From positions 98,080 to 162,079 of the forward strand of contig JAAERN010000147.1 in NCBI GenBank assembly GCA_024230295.1: a stretch of 64,000 nucleotides of DNA. The letters are read 5' to 3'. Below the pieces are notes generated by a model, which made no database searches, was not told where the DNA came from, and saw nothing but the letters and a program-made list of their open reading frames with translations. This stretch comes from Planctomycetota bacterium (GTDB lineage: Bacteria > Planctomycetota > Phycisphaerae > Phycisphaerales > SM1A02). A program made the position numbers and the translations under genes. How positions within the stretch are numbered: the stretch's first letter is position 1; every line of letters starts with the position of its first letter. This document shows positions 1 through 8,357 of the stretch, piece after piece.

Positions 1-1075
1 GCGGGACGCAGTAGGCTGTGAAATTGTTGTCTTCCCACACCTCGTCGACGTTCTCGCCGCTGTCGATCATCGAGAGGATGTAGTAGTCGCCGGAAGCGAT
101 GTCAGCAGGCAGATCCTGAAACAGATCAAAGTCGATCGTGGAGATCATGGGCAGGTCCCACGGGATCTCACCGAGGATGAGATCATCGGCCGAAGGGGTA
201 TCGTCGGTGCTCATCCAGATCGTCTGCATGACGCCTATGACCTCGGTCGTACCGAGGTTTTCGATCGCGCTTCGGACTTGGATACTCTCGCCTGGAAGAA
301 GAACATCCGGATCGCTGAAGACGGTGAAGGCGATGCCGACGTACTCGTCGCTCCAGGTGAAGTTGGGTGTTGAAAGGTCTGTGTAGGAGGGAATGGTGGT
401 GGGGTACAGCACCATGGCGCCGAGCCGATCATCGCTGTGCAAATCCATAACGCGCGGTGTGCCGCTGCTTCCGCCGTGCGGATAGCCAGGATTCATCGTG
501 CAGACCATCCACGGATCACCCGCTGGCTCGGTGCCGATCGGTTCATGCGCAAGGCCGATGCTGTGACCACACTCGTGCATCGTGGTCAGCACGAATGTGA
601 AGCCATGGTCGCCGGGAATGGCCTCCTGCTCGCAGGTGGGGGAGAGTTCCATGTTCCATCCGACGCCCAGCGGAAAGTCGCTGAAGACCATGTCCATGTC
701 GAACCACTCGGCGGCGTTATTGACGCTGTAGGTCAGGCCCAGCACGCCGGGGTCGAGATCATCTGCTGAAACGGCGGTCGTGTCGCTGTATCCGTCGTAA
801 TGATCCAGCGTGTAGTCCTGATCGAGCGGGAAGTAGTAGAACTCGAAGCTACTTCCCTCGACGAGGTTCCACTGCGACATGCCGTAGAGCATGAGATTGA
901 AAGTGTCACTGCCTTCGGGGAAGGTTGATGGGTAAAGATATCGCACCAATTGATTCTCGGGCCACACGACGATGTTGCTGCCATAGGTCCAGGCGTTATA
1001 AGCCGTGGCGGGCGCCGCGCCCATCAAGAGGCATAGGGCGGCGCAGGGGACGGAGCACGTGTGTTGGCGATTCAC
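1..1075 (-). CDS. Secreted metzincin-type zinc protease with CARDB-like domain (partial, runs off left edge)
   Basis: Read by hand from the minus strand; the 3' end lies outside the window. Translation starts at a GTG at 1073-1075, 7 bases after a GGGAGT ribosome site (1083-1088). Residues 1-25 form a signal peptide ending in PATA. The zinc-binding motif HECGHSIGLAH lies at about residues 167-177 (HExxHxxGxxH, metzincin type), and a Met-turn-like CTMNPG follows about 20 residues later. The last visible ~90 residues (FTVFSDPDVLLPGESIQV and beyond) resemble a CARDB domain, the same combination seen in the astacin at 48178. The start overlaps the stop of the gene at 1072-1770 (GTGA), so the two are translationally coupled. 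Probably an extracellular protease; substrate unknown. Confidence 0.8.
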   Translation of the reverse strand, partial: MNRQHTCSVPCAALCLLMGAAPATAYNAWTYGSNIVVWPENQLVRYLYPSTFPEGSDTFNLMLYGMSQWNLVEGSSFEFYYFPLDQDYTLDHYDGYSDTTAVSADDLDPGVLGLTYSVNNAAEWFDMDMVFSDFPLGVGWNMELSPTCEQEAIPGDHGFTFVLTTMHECGHSIGLAHEPIGTEPAGDPWMVCTMNPGYPHGGSSGTPRVMDLHSDDRLGAMVLYPTTIPSYTDLSTPNFTWSDEYVGIAFTVFSDPDVLLPGESIQVRSAIENLGTTEVIGVMQTIWMSTDDTPSADDLILGEIPWDLPMISTIDFDLFQDLPADIASGDYYILSMIDSGENVDEVWEDNNFTAYCVP

Positions 1076-1770
1076 GGCGCGGACTCCCGCGATGTGGTTG
1101 ACGCTGGTTCGACTCCATTGGGTGGTTGGGTGTGGCCGCTCGGTGATCCGGGCGCTGCTATGAGGGAGGTAGGCTGATACGTGGGAATGATTCGCACGGG
1201 AGCATTCGGAGGCAGTTCAACCGGAGTGCTCGCTGCGGCAACTGCCCTGAGTGCGTCGAGAAACGCATCGGTTTGCATGCGACTGTCGGCGGCTTTCGTC
1301 ACGATGTAGCCGCCGCTATCGAGCGCGGTGACAGTTGCGCCGCGGCCGTCTTGCACGCCGCCATCGTTCATCAGGCGAAAGCCGCCCTGATGAATGCCTG
1401 CCGTCGGGAAGGAACGCCATGCTGGCAGTAAGCAGAGTGCCCATCGTTCACCTTCGTTGAACTCGGGTGCACCCGAGACTCTTGCTTGCCAAGTGCCCAC
1501 GGTACCACCGGGAACGGTGAAGCTGAGTGTCCGCTGCGCGGCGTCGCCGCCCTTGAGGAACTCAGCGTTCGTAAGCGTGACCCGCGTCTCGATCCGTCGG
1601 GGGTTCTCGGCCCAGTAGGACTGCACCGACGCCACATTCGCGACAACGATATGGCCCGAGAGATCGGCAATCCGCTGCAGAGGCATTCGAACGACGCTTG
1701 TGGCGTGGGCGACTCCTCCGGCGAGCGCCAGAAGAGCGCCTAACAGTATGTTTCGTTGGGGGTGTGTCAT
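1072..1770 (-). CDS. Hypothetical secreted protein, coupled to the metzincin
   Basis: A 232-residue protein of no family I recognise. Residues 1-23 are a typical signal peptide (hydrophobic LLGALLALAGGVAHA, cut before TSVV). The body has beta-rich character, one conserved-looking segment GGYIVTKAADSRMQ and a proline/serine-rich C-terminus of about 45 residues that looks disordered. Its stop overlaps the start of the downstream zinc protease, which suggests joint expression; a propeptide, chaperone or inhibitor role is possible but not shown by the sequence. The gene is divergent from malic enzyme, with a 161-base gap (1771-1931) that must hold both promoters. Confidence 0.6.
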   Translation of the reverse strand: MTHPQRNILLGALLALAGGVAHATSVVRMPLQRIADLSGHIVVANVASVQSYWAENPRRIETRVTLTNAEFLKGGDAAQRTLSFTVPGGTVGTWQARVSGAPEFNEGERWALCLLPAWRSFPTAGIHQGGFRLMNDGGVQDGRGATVTALDSGGYIVTKAADSRMQTDAFLDALRAVAAASTPVELPPNAPVRIIPTYQPTSLIAAPGSPSGHTQPPNGVEPASTTSRESAP

Positions 1771-1931
1771 GGCACGTCGATAGTAGTTGCCTCCAAGGTG
1801 GTTCCAAAGGTCACGCTTGGACGTTTACTGAAAATCTGTGCTGAGTTCTTCGTTGGAGTCCAATCGTTACATCCTGTTGCCTATGTTGTCACGTGCTACC
1901 GTGCCGACCTGAGAGGAACTAAGAGAGAACT

Positions 1932-3551
1932 ATGCATAATCAGCAAGCATTCGAACTTCTTCATGACCCGTTTCGGAACAAGGGCACCGCCTTTACCGAA
2001 GAGGAGCGGCTGGCGAACGGGCTTGAGGGCCTGTTACCGCCGACAGTCGAGACTTTGGATGAGCAGGTCGAGCGGATTCTCAAGCAGATTGTGCGGTGGG
2101 ACAACGACCTCGAGCGGTACATGATGTTGAGATCGCTGCAGGATCGTAACCGTACGTTGTTCTATCGCGTGCTTACGAGCGATCCCGAGCGTTTTCTGCC
2201 GCTCGTCTACACGCCAACCGTGGGGGATGCATGCGAGCAATTCGGACACATTCTCCGCCGCTCTCATGGTGTCTACCTTCCCGTGACCGCGAGGGGACGG
2301 GTTAAGGATCTTCTTTCGAACTGGGAAGAGCGGGACGTGCGGTTCATTGTGGTGACGGATGGATCACGGATTCTCGGTCTTGGTGATCTTGGCGCTAGCG
2401 GCATGGGGATTCCGATCGGCAAACTGGCGCTGTATACGGCGTGTGCTGGAGTGCCACCACGCCTGTCGCTGCCGATTATGCTCGACGTCGGCACAGACAA
2501 TGAGGGATTTCTCAACGACCCCCTGTACGCAGGGATTCGCCAGAAACGGTGCGATGACGAGACCTACTACGCTTTTCTTGACGAGTTTGTGCAGGCCGTG
2601 CAGGAACTGTTTCCAAAGTGTTGTATCCAGTTCGAAGACTTCAGCATGAATCACGCTGCGCCGCTGCTGGCGAAGTACCGCGATGAAGTCTGCTGTTTCA
2701 ACGACGATATTCAGGGAACTGCGGGCGTTGCGGTCGCCGGGATCTACGCTGCATGCCGCGCCAAAGGAGAGTCGATTGGCGACCAGCGGATTCTCTTTCT
2801 GGGCGCCGGGTCTGCAGGCACTGGCATTGCGGAACTGTTTGTCGAGGCGATCGTCGCTGATACTGGCAAGACTCGCGAAGAGGCCATGAAGCATGTTCAG
2901 TTGTTTGATGTGAATGGCCTGCTCGTGCAGGGACGGACAGATCTGATGCCCTTCCAGAAGCCATTCATGGCGGACGCACCGGCATGCGACGATTTCGTCG
3001 AGGCCATCAAGTCATTCAGACCGACAGGAATCATCGGCGTATCCACCGTGCAAGGGGCCTTCAACGAGCAGGTTGTTCGAGCGATGGTGGAGGTCAACGA
3101 TCGACCACTTATCTTCCCGTATTCCAACCCAACCTCGCGTGCGGAGTGCACTGCGGAGGAGGCGTATGAGTGGACGGATGGCCGAGTTCTCTTTGGAAGC
3201 GGGACGCCAATGCCTCCAGTGAAGGTGGGCGGCAAGATGATCAAGCCATCTCAGGGCAACAATGTCTACATCTTCCCCGCGGTCGGCATGGCCATCTTCG
3301 CTACCGGCGCGTGGCGTGTTCCCCAGGAGGCCTTCCTCGCTGCGGCCCGAAGCCTTGCGATGCAGGTTCCCCAGTCATTCTTTGAGAACGGCCGGCTGTA
3401 TCCAGATCGCGGGAACATTCGTGCTGTCTCACTGAACGTGGCCGGAGCCGTCGCGAGGACACTCTCGCAGCTCGGGCATGCCCGGAATCATTGTGATGAT
3501 TGGGATAAGCGGATCGCAGAACTGGCCTATCGTCCAGAGTATTCGACCTAG
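1932..3551 (+). CDS. maeA: NAD-type malic enzyme (oxaloacetate-decarboxylating malate dehydrogenase)
   Basis: A 539-residue cytoplasmic enzyme that converts malate to pyruvate and CO2 with reduction of NAD(P). The length matches the large bacterial/eukaryotic malic enzyme family. The N-terminal malic domain shows LVYTPTVGDACEQF near residue 95 and GIPIGKLALYTACAG. The metal-binding segment is FEDFSMNHAAPLL, followed by FNDDIQGTAGVAVAG. The nucleotide fold has GAGSAGTGIAELF near residue 295. The C-terminal part has SNPTSRAECTAEEAY and GNNVYIFPAVG, both family hallmarks. The ATG follows a weak purine stretch (AGAGAGAA). It appears monocistronic, with a hairpin downstream. NAD rather than NADP use is inferred from the family, not from a decisive residue. 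Confidence 0.93.
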   Translation: MHNQQAFELLHDPFRNKGTAFTEEERLANGLEGLLPPTVETLDEQVERILKQIVRWDNDLERYMMLRSLQDRNRTLFYRVLTSDPERFLPLVYTPTVGDACEQFGHILRRSHGVYLPVTARGRVKDLLSNWEERDVRFIVVTDGSRILGLGDLGASGMGIPIGKLALYTACAGVPPRLSLPIMLDVGTDNEGFLNDPLYAGIRQKRCDDETYYAFLDEFVQAVQELFPKCCIQFEDFSMNHAAPLLAKYRDEVCCFNDDIQGTAGVAVAGIYAACRAKGESIGDQRILFLGAGSAGTGIAELFVEAIVADTGKTREEAMKHVQLFDVNGLLVQGRTDLMPFQKPFMADAPACDDFVEAIKSFRPTGIIGVSTVQGAFNEQVVRAMVEVNDRPLIFPYSNPTSRAECTAEEAYEWTDGRVLFGSGTPMPPVKVGGKMIKPSQGNNVYIFPAVGMAIFATGAWRVPQEAFLAAARSLAMQVPQSFFENGRLYPDRGNIRAVSLNVAGAVARTLSQLGHARNHCDDWDKRIAELAYRPEYST

Positions 3552-3554
3552 CAG

Positions 3555-3581
3555 GCGCAGGCGGGTACGGATTGCCTGTGC
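3555..3581 (+). terminator. Hairpin after malic enzyme
   Basis: An 8-bp stem GCGCAGGC (3555-3562) pairs with GCCTGTGC (3574-3581), with one G-U pair, four bases after the maeA stop and followed by a short T run (CTTTTG). A weak intrinsic terminator. Confidence 0.45.
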
Positions 3582-3640
3582 GAATCATCTTTTGTCAATA
3601 GGTGGCCCAACGACAGTGCTTTGATTGGCATTGTTGGGGT

Positions 3641-4495
3641 ATGTCACGAATGTACTACATCGCGTTTCTCGTAGTCGCCGCGGCAAGCTCGGCAGTTGCT
3701 TCCTCGCCCATGGGTTCGGCCGAAGGCTTTACCGTCTTTGTGCTACAGAATTACCAGGCCAACAACACCGACTGCACGGGGCGTGTTGCAGTCGGGGCCG
3801 ATGCCCAATTCAACAACGTCGGAGTCGGGTCGGGCCTTACGAACTCGGCTGGCACCCGCGATGATCTCATTGTCGGCGATGACCTCACGTGGAACAACGG
3901 GCAGAACTTCAATGGCAACACGCAGGTGAGCGATGACACCACGCTCAACAGCGTCGGCACTCCCAATGGATCCGTTGGGTCGAGCGTGAGTATCGACTTT
4001 GGCGATGCTCAGTCCGAGTTGGAGTCGCTCTCGGACGATCTGGCGGCAGTGCCCGCCGATGGCGAGGTGGTCCGGCAGTGGGGGCAGTTATTCCTCACCG
4101 GGACCAAGAACGACATCAACGTCTTCGATCTGGCTACATCCGACTTCTACCCGTGCTACGGCCTTCACATTGATGTGCCGAGCGGTTCAACTGCGCTCAT
4201 CAACGTCTCGGGCAGCATTATCGCTATGAACTGGTTTCAGCCGTTCCTCACCGGCGTGACCGCGGATCACCTGTTCTTCAACTTCGCCGGGTGCACGGTC
4301 TTCCAGATGAACGGAATCGGCTGGAAGGGATCGATTCTGGCCCCCAGAGCCACAATGCAGTTCAACAATGGCCAAATCGACGGGGCCCTCGTGATCAAGG
4401 ATCTCCAGGGCAACGGTGAGTCGCACCACATGCCCTTTACGGGCGATCTTCCGGTGGACTCCGGCGGCGAAATTTCGGTTGCTCCCTACGATTGA
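3641..4495 (+). CDS. Secreted choice-of-anchor A family protein
   Basis: A 284-residue exported protein. The ATG at 3641 was chosen because it directly precedes a good signal peptide (MYYIAFLVVAAASSAVASS); an in-frame GTG at 3602 would add a polar leader. The body matches the choice-of-anchor A beta-structure: GFTVFVLQNYQANNTDCTGRV near the start, DDLIVGDDLTWNNGQNFNG in the middle, and near the end the diagnostic GWKGSILAPRATMQFNNGQ and DGALVIKDLQGNGE. Family members are surface or secreted proteins with different C-terminal anchors. Here no PEP-CTERM, dockerin or other anchor follows the domain, so it may be released. Function unknown. Confidence 0.8.
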   Translation: MSRMYYIAFLVVAAASSAVASSPMGSAEGFTVFVLQNYQANNTDCTGRVAVGADAQFNNVGVGSGLTNSAGTRDDLIVGDDLTWNNGQNFNGNTQVSDDTTLNSVGTPNGSVGSSVSIDFGDAQSELESLSDDLAAVPADGEVVRQWGQLFLTGTKNDINVFDLATSDFYPCYGLHIDVPSGSTALINVSGSIIAMNWFQPFLTGVTADHLFFNFAGCTVFQMNGIGWKGSILAPRATMQFNNGQIDGALVIKDLQGNGESHHMPFTGDLPVDSGGEISVAPYD

Positions 4496-4638
4496 GTCAT
4501 CCGAGGGCAAAGTGGGAGGGGGTAAAGGATTCTCGGATCCAAAAATCCCCCATTTATTCCAATGGTCCCTTTACATGACCTCGAGGTACTAGTATTCTCC
4601 GCTCAGGCGATCTCAATCAAATATGCCCCCTTCCTCCC

Positions 4639-4684
4639 GGCAGCCTCCCTCCACCAATAGGTGAATGGAGGCTGCCTTTCTTTG
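4639..4684 (+). terminator. Strong bidirectional terminator between convergent genes
   Basis: A perfect 10-bp inverted repeat GGCAGCCTCC (4639-4648) / GGAGGCTGCC (4667-4676) is followed by TTTCTTTG on the plus strand. It sits between the choice-of-anchor A gene and the convergent end of the exporter operon at 4730, and can serve both. Confidence 0.85.
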
Positions 4685-4729
4685 TATCGATAAGTGAATG
4701 GGCGGGAGTGGGCAGAAGTGCTCTGCGGG

Positions 4730-5305
4730 CTACATGCTTCCGCCCATGTGATCGGCCCTGGTCGGCTTGCCGCCGACCCAGATGTGCTTCGCGTTGACGA
4801 TGAACACCCCTTCATCGTTGCGGTCCTGCACGACGCCTTCGACGAGCACGAACTTCGACTCGTCAAGGCCTCCCATGCCCTTGGCGGACTGCCGGAGCGG
4901 TTTGCCCGAGCCGTCGACGATTTGAATCGTGGCGGTTCCCTCACGCAGGGCGTCGCCATCTTCACAGCAGTAGTCCCACGGCACGCTGCAGTGATCCTCA
5001 TCACCCATCAACTCGCATGAAACGAGCGATGGATCCGCCGCGATGAAGATGGCGTTGCCGTCGATGAAGGAAACTTTCTTGCCGCCGATTCGGCCGAGAA
5101 ATCGAACCGTCTCGCCCTTCTTGGCTGACTTCTTTGCCTCGGTAATTCCGGGAGCGTCCGCGGGCCGGGCTGACACAAAGACATCGTTGGAGGGTGCGGC
5201 CGGAGTAGGCGAGACCGGGGCTGGCTTGGCGGCTTGCTCATTTGGACTGCTTTCGCCGCAGCCGACAAGGACGATTGACGCGAGGACAGTGGATCTGAGG
5301 AACAT
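4730..5305 (-). CDS. Lipoprotein of unknown function, last gene of the exporter operon
   Basis: A 191-residue protein. Residues 1-16 are a lipoprotein signal with lipobox LVGC (Cys16), followed by a proline/alanine linker to about residue 40. The globular part contains VRFLGRIGGKKVSFIDGNAIFIAADPS and later EGTATIQIVDGSGK and FVLVEGVVQD, a pattern that suggests an OB-like beta barrel. A cysteine-rich loop CEL..DHCSVPWDYCCED lies between and could bind metal or form disulfides. Translation starts after an AGGAG site, and the gene follows the second permease by 24 bases, so it is probably co-transcribed. I infer a periplasmic or outer-membrane partner of the exporter; the family is not identified. 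Confidence 0.65.
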   Translation of the reverse strand: MFLRSTVLASIVLVGCGESSPNEQAAKPAPVSPTPAAPSNDVFVSARPADAPGITEAKKSAKKGETVRFLGRIGGKKVSFIDGNAIFIAADPSLVSCELMGDEDHCSVPWDYCCEDGDALREGTATIQIVDGSGKPLRQSAKGMGGLDESKFVLVEGVVQDRNDEGVFIVNAKHIWVGGKPTRADHMGGSM

Positions 5306-5329
5306 GTGGAACTCCTTGGTTTGTTCAGG

Positions 5330-6496
5330 TTACTCCCCGGCGCGCAGCGCTTCGGGAATGGGTCTTCGAAGGCATCGCCACGCGGGCACAGCCGCGCCGA
5401 GAATGCCGAGAAACAGTCCGGCCGCGAGGCCGAGCGACAGGACGCCGGCATCGATGGTGATGCCGAAGACGCCCATTGAGAAACGAATGACGAAGTGGTC
5501 GAGCACAAGCAGGCCGATGCCACATGCGATCAGCGCACCGACTGCCGAAGCGAGAATCGATTCCTGAATGAAGGACCAGAGAATGGCGGTTCGGGAAAAA
5601 CCAAGCGTCTGCAGTGAACCGATCTCCCGCACTCGACTGGCAAAAGCCGCGTACATCGTGTTGAGCCCGCCTGTCACTCCGCCAATGGCGATGAGCACAG
5701 CCGTCACCATGACAAGTAGTCGCACTGGTCGATAGAAGGCTCCAAGTTGCGCGTAGTAGTCGGTCTCGGAGATCGCAGCAAGTTCAAGGTCGAGCCGTGT
5801 CGCCGCGAAGGCTTCGAGATCGGCGAGTTCTGCCTCGTCCATTCGAAGAACGACAGTCGAGAGGCTGTCCCGCTGTGCGGTGATTTGCAGATCCGTCAGG
5901 GCCGTCCAGAATTCACCCTCGATGACGCCGCCGTCTGCAGCCATGAGGCCGACGACCTCATAGGGCTCATTGTCGAGGATAAATGTCGTGCCCAAGATCG
6001 ACACTGGTGGATCGAATCCAAGGGAGCGAGCCGCGAGTCTGCCGGCGATTAGCTCACTGTGCCCGGTGCGAGGTGATCGTCCTGCGAGAACCCGTGTTTT
6101 GTCATGCACCAGCCATGCTTCGGGTTGTATGCCGCGAATGACAGCAAGCCTACCGGGCGCATCTGGTTCAGTGGCGAGTGGCATGGCGAGATGAATCTCT
6201 GGTGAGACTGCATCGACGCCTGCCCGCGAGCGAAGCCCGGATACGCTCGCCGCGACAATCCCACTGGTTCGCATGGGAATCTCACTTCGCTCGATGCTCT
6301 CTTCGCTTCCGCTGCCAATCAGCATCACGGTATCGGGCGAGCCGCTGATTCGCATGGCTTTCTGCATGCCTCTGGTGAATCCAGCTGCTGCCAGAACGAG
6401 TAGAACAACCAGCGTGCTGCCGCCGACACTCAGGGCCAGTCGCAACGGAGAGCGACCAAGGTTTCGAACTGCGTATTCAAAAGGAAGTGTTCGCAT
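5330..6496 (-). CDS. ABC transporter permease, FtsX/MacB family (second permease)
   Basis: A 388-residue inner-membrane protein; the start at 6496 (MRTLPFEYAVRNLGRSPLR) is the family's usual N-terminus, and the longer open frame upstream overlaps the other permease and is not coding. The topology is one membrane helix near residues 20-40 (LALSVGGSTLVVLLVLAAAGF), a periplasmic domain of about 230 residues, and three helices at the C-terminus (LLVMVTAVLIAIGGVTGGLNT, ILASAVGALIACGIGLLVLDHF, VLSLGLAAGLFLGILGAAVPA). The REIGSLQTLGFSRTAIL segment before the third helix is a FtsX-type hallmark. It likely forms a heterodimer with the permease at 6507. The substrate cannot be read from the sequence. 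Confidence 0.88.
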   Translation of the reverse strand: MRTLPFEYAVRNLGRSPLRLALSVGGSTLVVLLVLAAAGFTRGMQKAMRISGSPDTVMLIGSGSEESIERSEIPMRTSGIVAASVSGLRSRAGVDAVSPEIHLAMPLATEPDAPGRLAVIRGIQPEAWLVHDKTRVLAGRSPRTGHSELIAGRLAARSLGFDPPVSILGTTFILDNEPYEVVGLMAADGGVIEGEFWTALTDLQITAQRDSLSTVVLRMDEAELADLEAFAATRLDLELAAISETDYYAQLGAFYRPVRLLVMVTAVLIAIGGVTGGLNTMYAAFASRVREIGSLQTLGFSRTAILWSFIQESILASAVGALIACGIGLLVLDHFVIRFSMGVFGITIDAGVLSLGLAAGLFLGILGAAVPAWRCLRRPIPEALRAGE

Positions 6497-6506
6497 GGCT
6501 GTTCTC

Positions 6507-7667
6507 CTAGACCGCCCTGAAGCACGAGGCGATGTCGCGCCGCGCAAGACGCATGGCGGGGACAACTCCGGCGAGCAGTCCAAGTGTGAGTGCCGCTGCG
6601 ATGCCAAGCAGCGGGGCGGTCCAACCGCCGGCAACTTCGACGTTGAGTCCTTCCATAGTGAGACTGAAGTTTCCAAGGCGGACAGTGGCAATTGCGGCGA
6701 AGGCGCCGAGTGCGCCGCCGGCGAGACCCATGGCGGCACCTTCGAGAAGCACCATCCAGCCGATGAGCGGGCCGGTGTATCCGAGCGTCTGAAGAACGGC
6801 GTGATCACGTACGCGGTCGCGCATCGCGAGAATGATGGCGTTCGCGATGAGCGCGAAGACTGCGGCGAGCGCTCCCCATGCCAACAGTCCGGCAAAATCT
6901 ACAAGCTCAACGATGTCGCGAGCGGCGATTCCCACAAAGGCGCGCTCGGGCCGAGTGGCTGTGGGATGTTCATCATGGGCGAAGAGTTCGTCGATCTCCG
7001 CCGCAATGTTCTCAAGTTGTGTTGGATCTTCGACCGCGACGTTGAACTGGGTGACAAGGCCACCGGTTCCACCGCGGCGAGCGGCTTCTTGCAGGAATGG
7101 AAGATGTACCCAAGCGATGTTTCTGTCCTGCGGATGGTCCGTTTCAAGGATGCCAGCCACGAACACGGTGATCCCAGCGGCAGAGAACCGGTCACCGACC
7201 GAGATTTTCCGCCGAGCCGCTAACGCTTCGCCGATGATCGCGGCATCTCCACGAGTCTGCCAGTCTGCGATGGTACCGCCGGTGATGTGGGCGCCGGTTG
7301 CCAAGGCCTTGCCGAGGTCATTTCGCGGGACGCCGCGAAACGTCACGACATCCAGCGAGGCGCGGCAATTTGAAACATGAATCTGCATGGGCACAACAGC
7401 CTTGACGCCGCCCAGGCGTTCGATGCGATCTCCGTAGAACTGTGGCAGTCGGCTTGAGAATGGACAGAAGCGATTCTCGCGGTACACGACAAGCGTCGTA
7501 TCGCCTGCTTGGACCTGCGTCGCTGTATGCACGCCCTCCCGCATGGCCTCGACGGAGACGAAGAGGAACATGGCTACCGCGATGCCGCCGATGGTGAGGC
7601 TACTTCGAATCGGGCTGCGGATAATCTGCCGAAGGACGGTTGGGATGACGCGAAACAACTGCATCAT
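6507..7667 (-). CDS. ABC transporter permease, FtsX/MacB family (first permease)
   Basis: A 386-residue inner-membrane protein with the same layout as its neighbour: helix 1 around residues 20-40 (SLTIGGIAVAMFLFVSVEAM), a large periplasmic domain, and C-terminal helices around LLAWGALAAVFALIANAIILAM, GWMVLLEGAAMGLAGGALGAF and LLGIAAALTLGLLAGVVPAM. The segment RDHAVLQTLGYTGPLIG matches the FtsX cytoplasmic loop. Its ATG overlaps the stop of the ATPase gene (ATGA), and the next permease starts 10 bases after its end. Two different permease halves rather than one MacB-type fusion suggests a LolCDE/MacB-like heteromeric exporter. Confidence 0.88.
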   Translation of the reverse strand: MMQLFRVIPTVLRQIIRSPIRSSLTIGGIAVAMFLFVSVEAMREGVHTATQVQAGDTTLVVYRENRFCPFSSRLPQFYGDRIERLGGVKAVVPMQIHVSNCRASLDVVTFRGVPRNDLGKALATGAHITGGTIADWQTRGDAAIIGEALAARRKISVGDRFSAAGITVFVAGILETDHPQDRNIAWVHLPFLQEAARRGGTGGLVTQFNVAVEDPTQLENIAAEIDELFAHDEHPTATRPERAFVGIAARDIVELVDFAGLLAWGALAAVFALIANAIILAMRDRVRDHAVLQTLGYTGPLIGWMVLLEGAAMGLAGGALGAFAAIATVRLGNFSLTMEGLNVEVAGGWTAPLLGIAAALTLGLLAGVVPAMRLARRDIASCFRAV

Positions 7668-8356
7668 GCCACGCCCTCCACGGCTTGCTCAACGAGTTGG
7701 CCCTTCTCGAGATGCAGAAGCGTATCGGCCCACTCGGTTGTGCGGGGGTCATGCGTCACCATGACGATCGTGCGGCCCTGTTCGGAGTTCAGCCGCGAGA
7801 GCAGTTCCATGACGGATGTAGCGCTTTCGCGATCGAGATCCCCCGTCGGCTCGTCGGCAAGCAGGATCGTTGGTTCCGTGACGATTGCACGTGCAATGGC
7901 GACCCGTTGTTCCTGACCACCGCTCAGTTGGCGAGGATAATGCATGTGCCGATCGGCGATCCCGACCGAGTCGAGTGCCGCAGCAACACGTTCGTGACGA
8001 TCGCGGCGGGAGAGTTGTTGGAGCAGCAGTGGTAGTTCGACGTTTTCATATGCGGTTAGCACGGGAATGAGGTTATAGAGCTGAAAGATGTACCCGACGT
8101 GTGTGCTGCGCCATTTCGCCAGCGCGCCACGCGAGAGATTGTGAACAGGCTCGCCTGCGATCGAGAGCGTTCCCGCGGTCGGTCGGTCGATGCCTGCGAG
8201 CAGGTTGAGCAGGGTGGTCTTGCCGGAGCCGGACGGCCCCATCAACGCAACGAATCCGCCCGCCTCAATGTCAAGGTCGAGGTCCTGCAGGGGCGTGATC
8301 TCTTCCGCCCCGCGTCGATAGGTTCGCGTGAGTTTGCGACATTCAATAAGTGCCAT
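7664..8356 (-). CDS. ABC transporter ATPase (LolD/MacB-N type)
   Basis: A 230-residue nucleotide-binding protein of the exporter. It shows Walker A GPSGSGKTTLLN near residue 40, a Q-loop after YIFQLYNLIPVLTAYEN, the ABC signature LSGGQEQRVAIARA and Walker B TILLADEPTGDLD followed by the H-loop MVTHD. The sequence is closest to the MacB/LolD subfamily, which partners with FtsX-like permeases. It lies two bases after the membrane-fusion protein gene and overlaps the first permease gene by 4 bases. It should energise a mechanotransmission-type export of a periplasmic substrate. Confidence 0.92.
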   Translation of the reverse strand: MALIECRKLTRTYRRGAEEITPLQDLDLDIEAGGFVALMGPSGSGKTTLLNLLAGIDRPTAGTLSIAGEPVHNLSRGALAKWRSTHVGYIFQLYNLIPVLTAYENVELPLLLQQLSRRDRHERVAAALDSVGIADRHMHYPRQLSGGQEQRVAIARAIVTEPTILLADEPTGDLDRESATSVMELLSRLNSEQGRTIVMVTHDPRTTEWADTLLHLEKGQLVEQAVEGVA

Positions 8357-8357
8357 G

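Noticed and set aside
6497..6895. Upstream extension of the second permease frame
   Set aside because: It overlaps the first permease in another frame and lacks hydrophobic pattern; MRTLPFEYAVRNL at 6496 is the family start.
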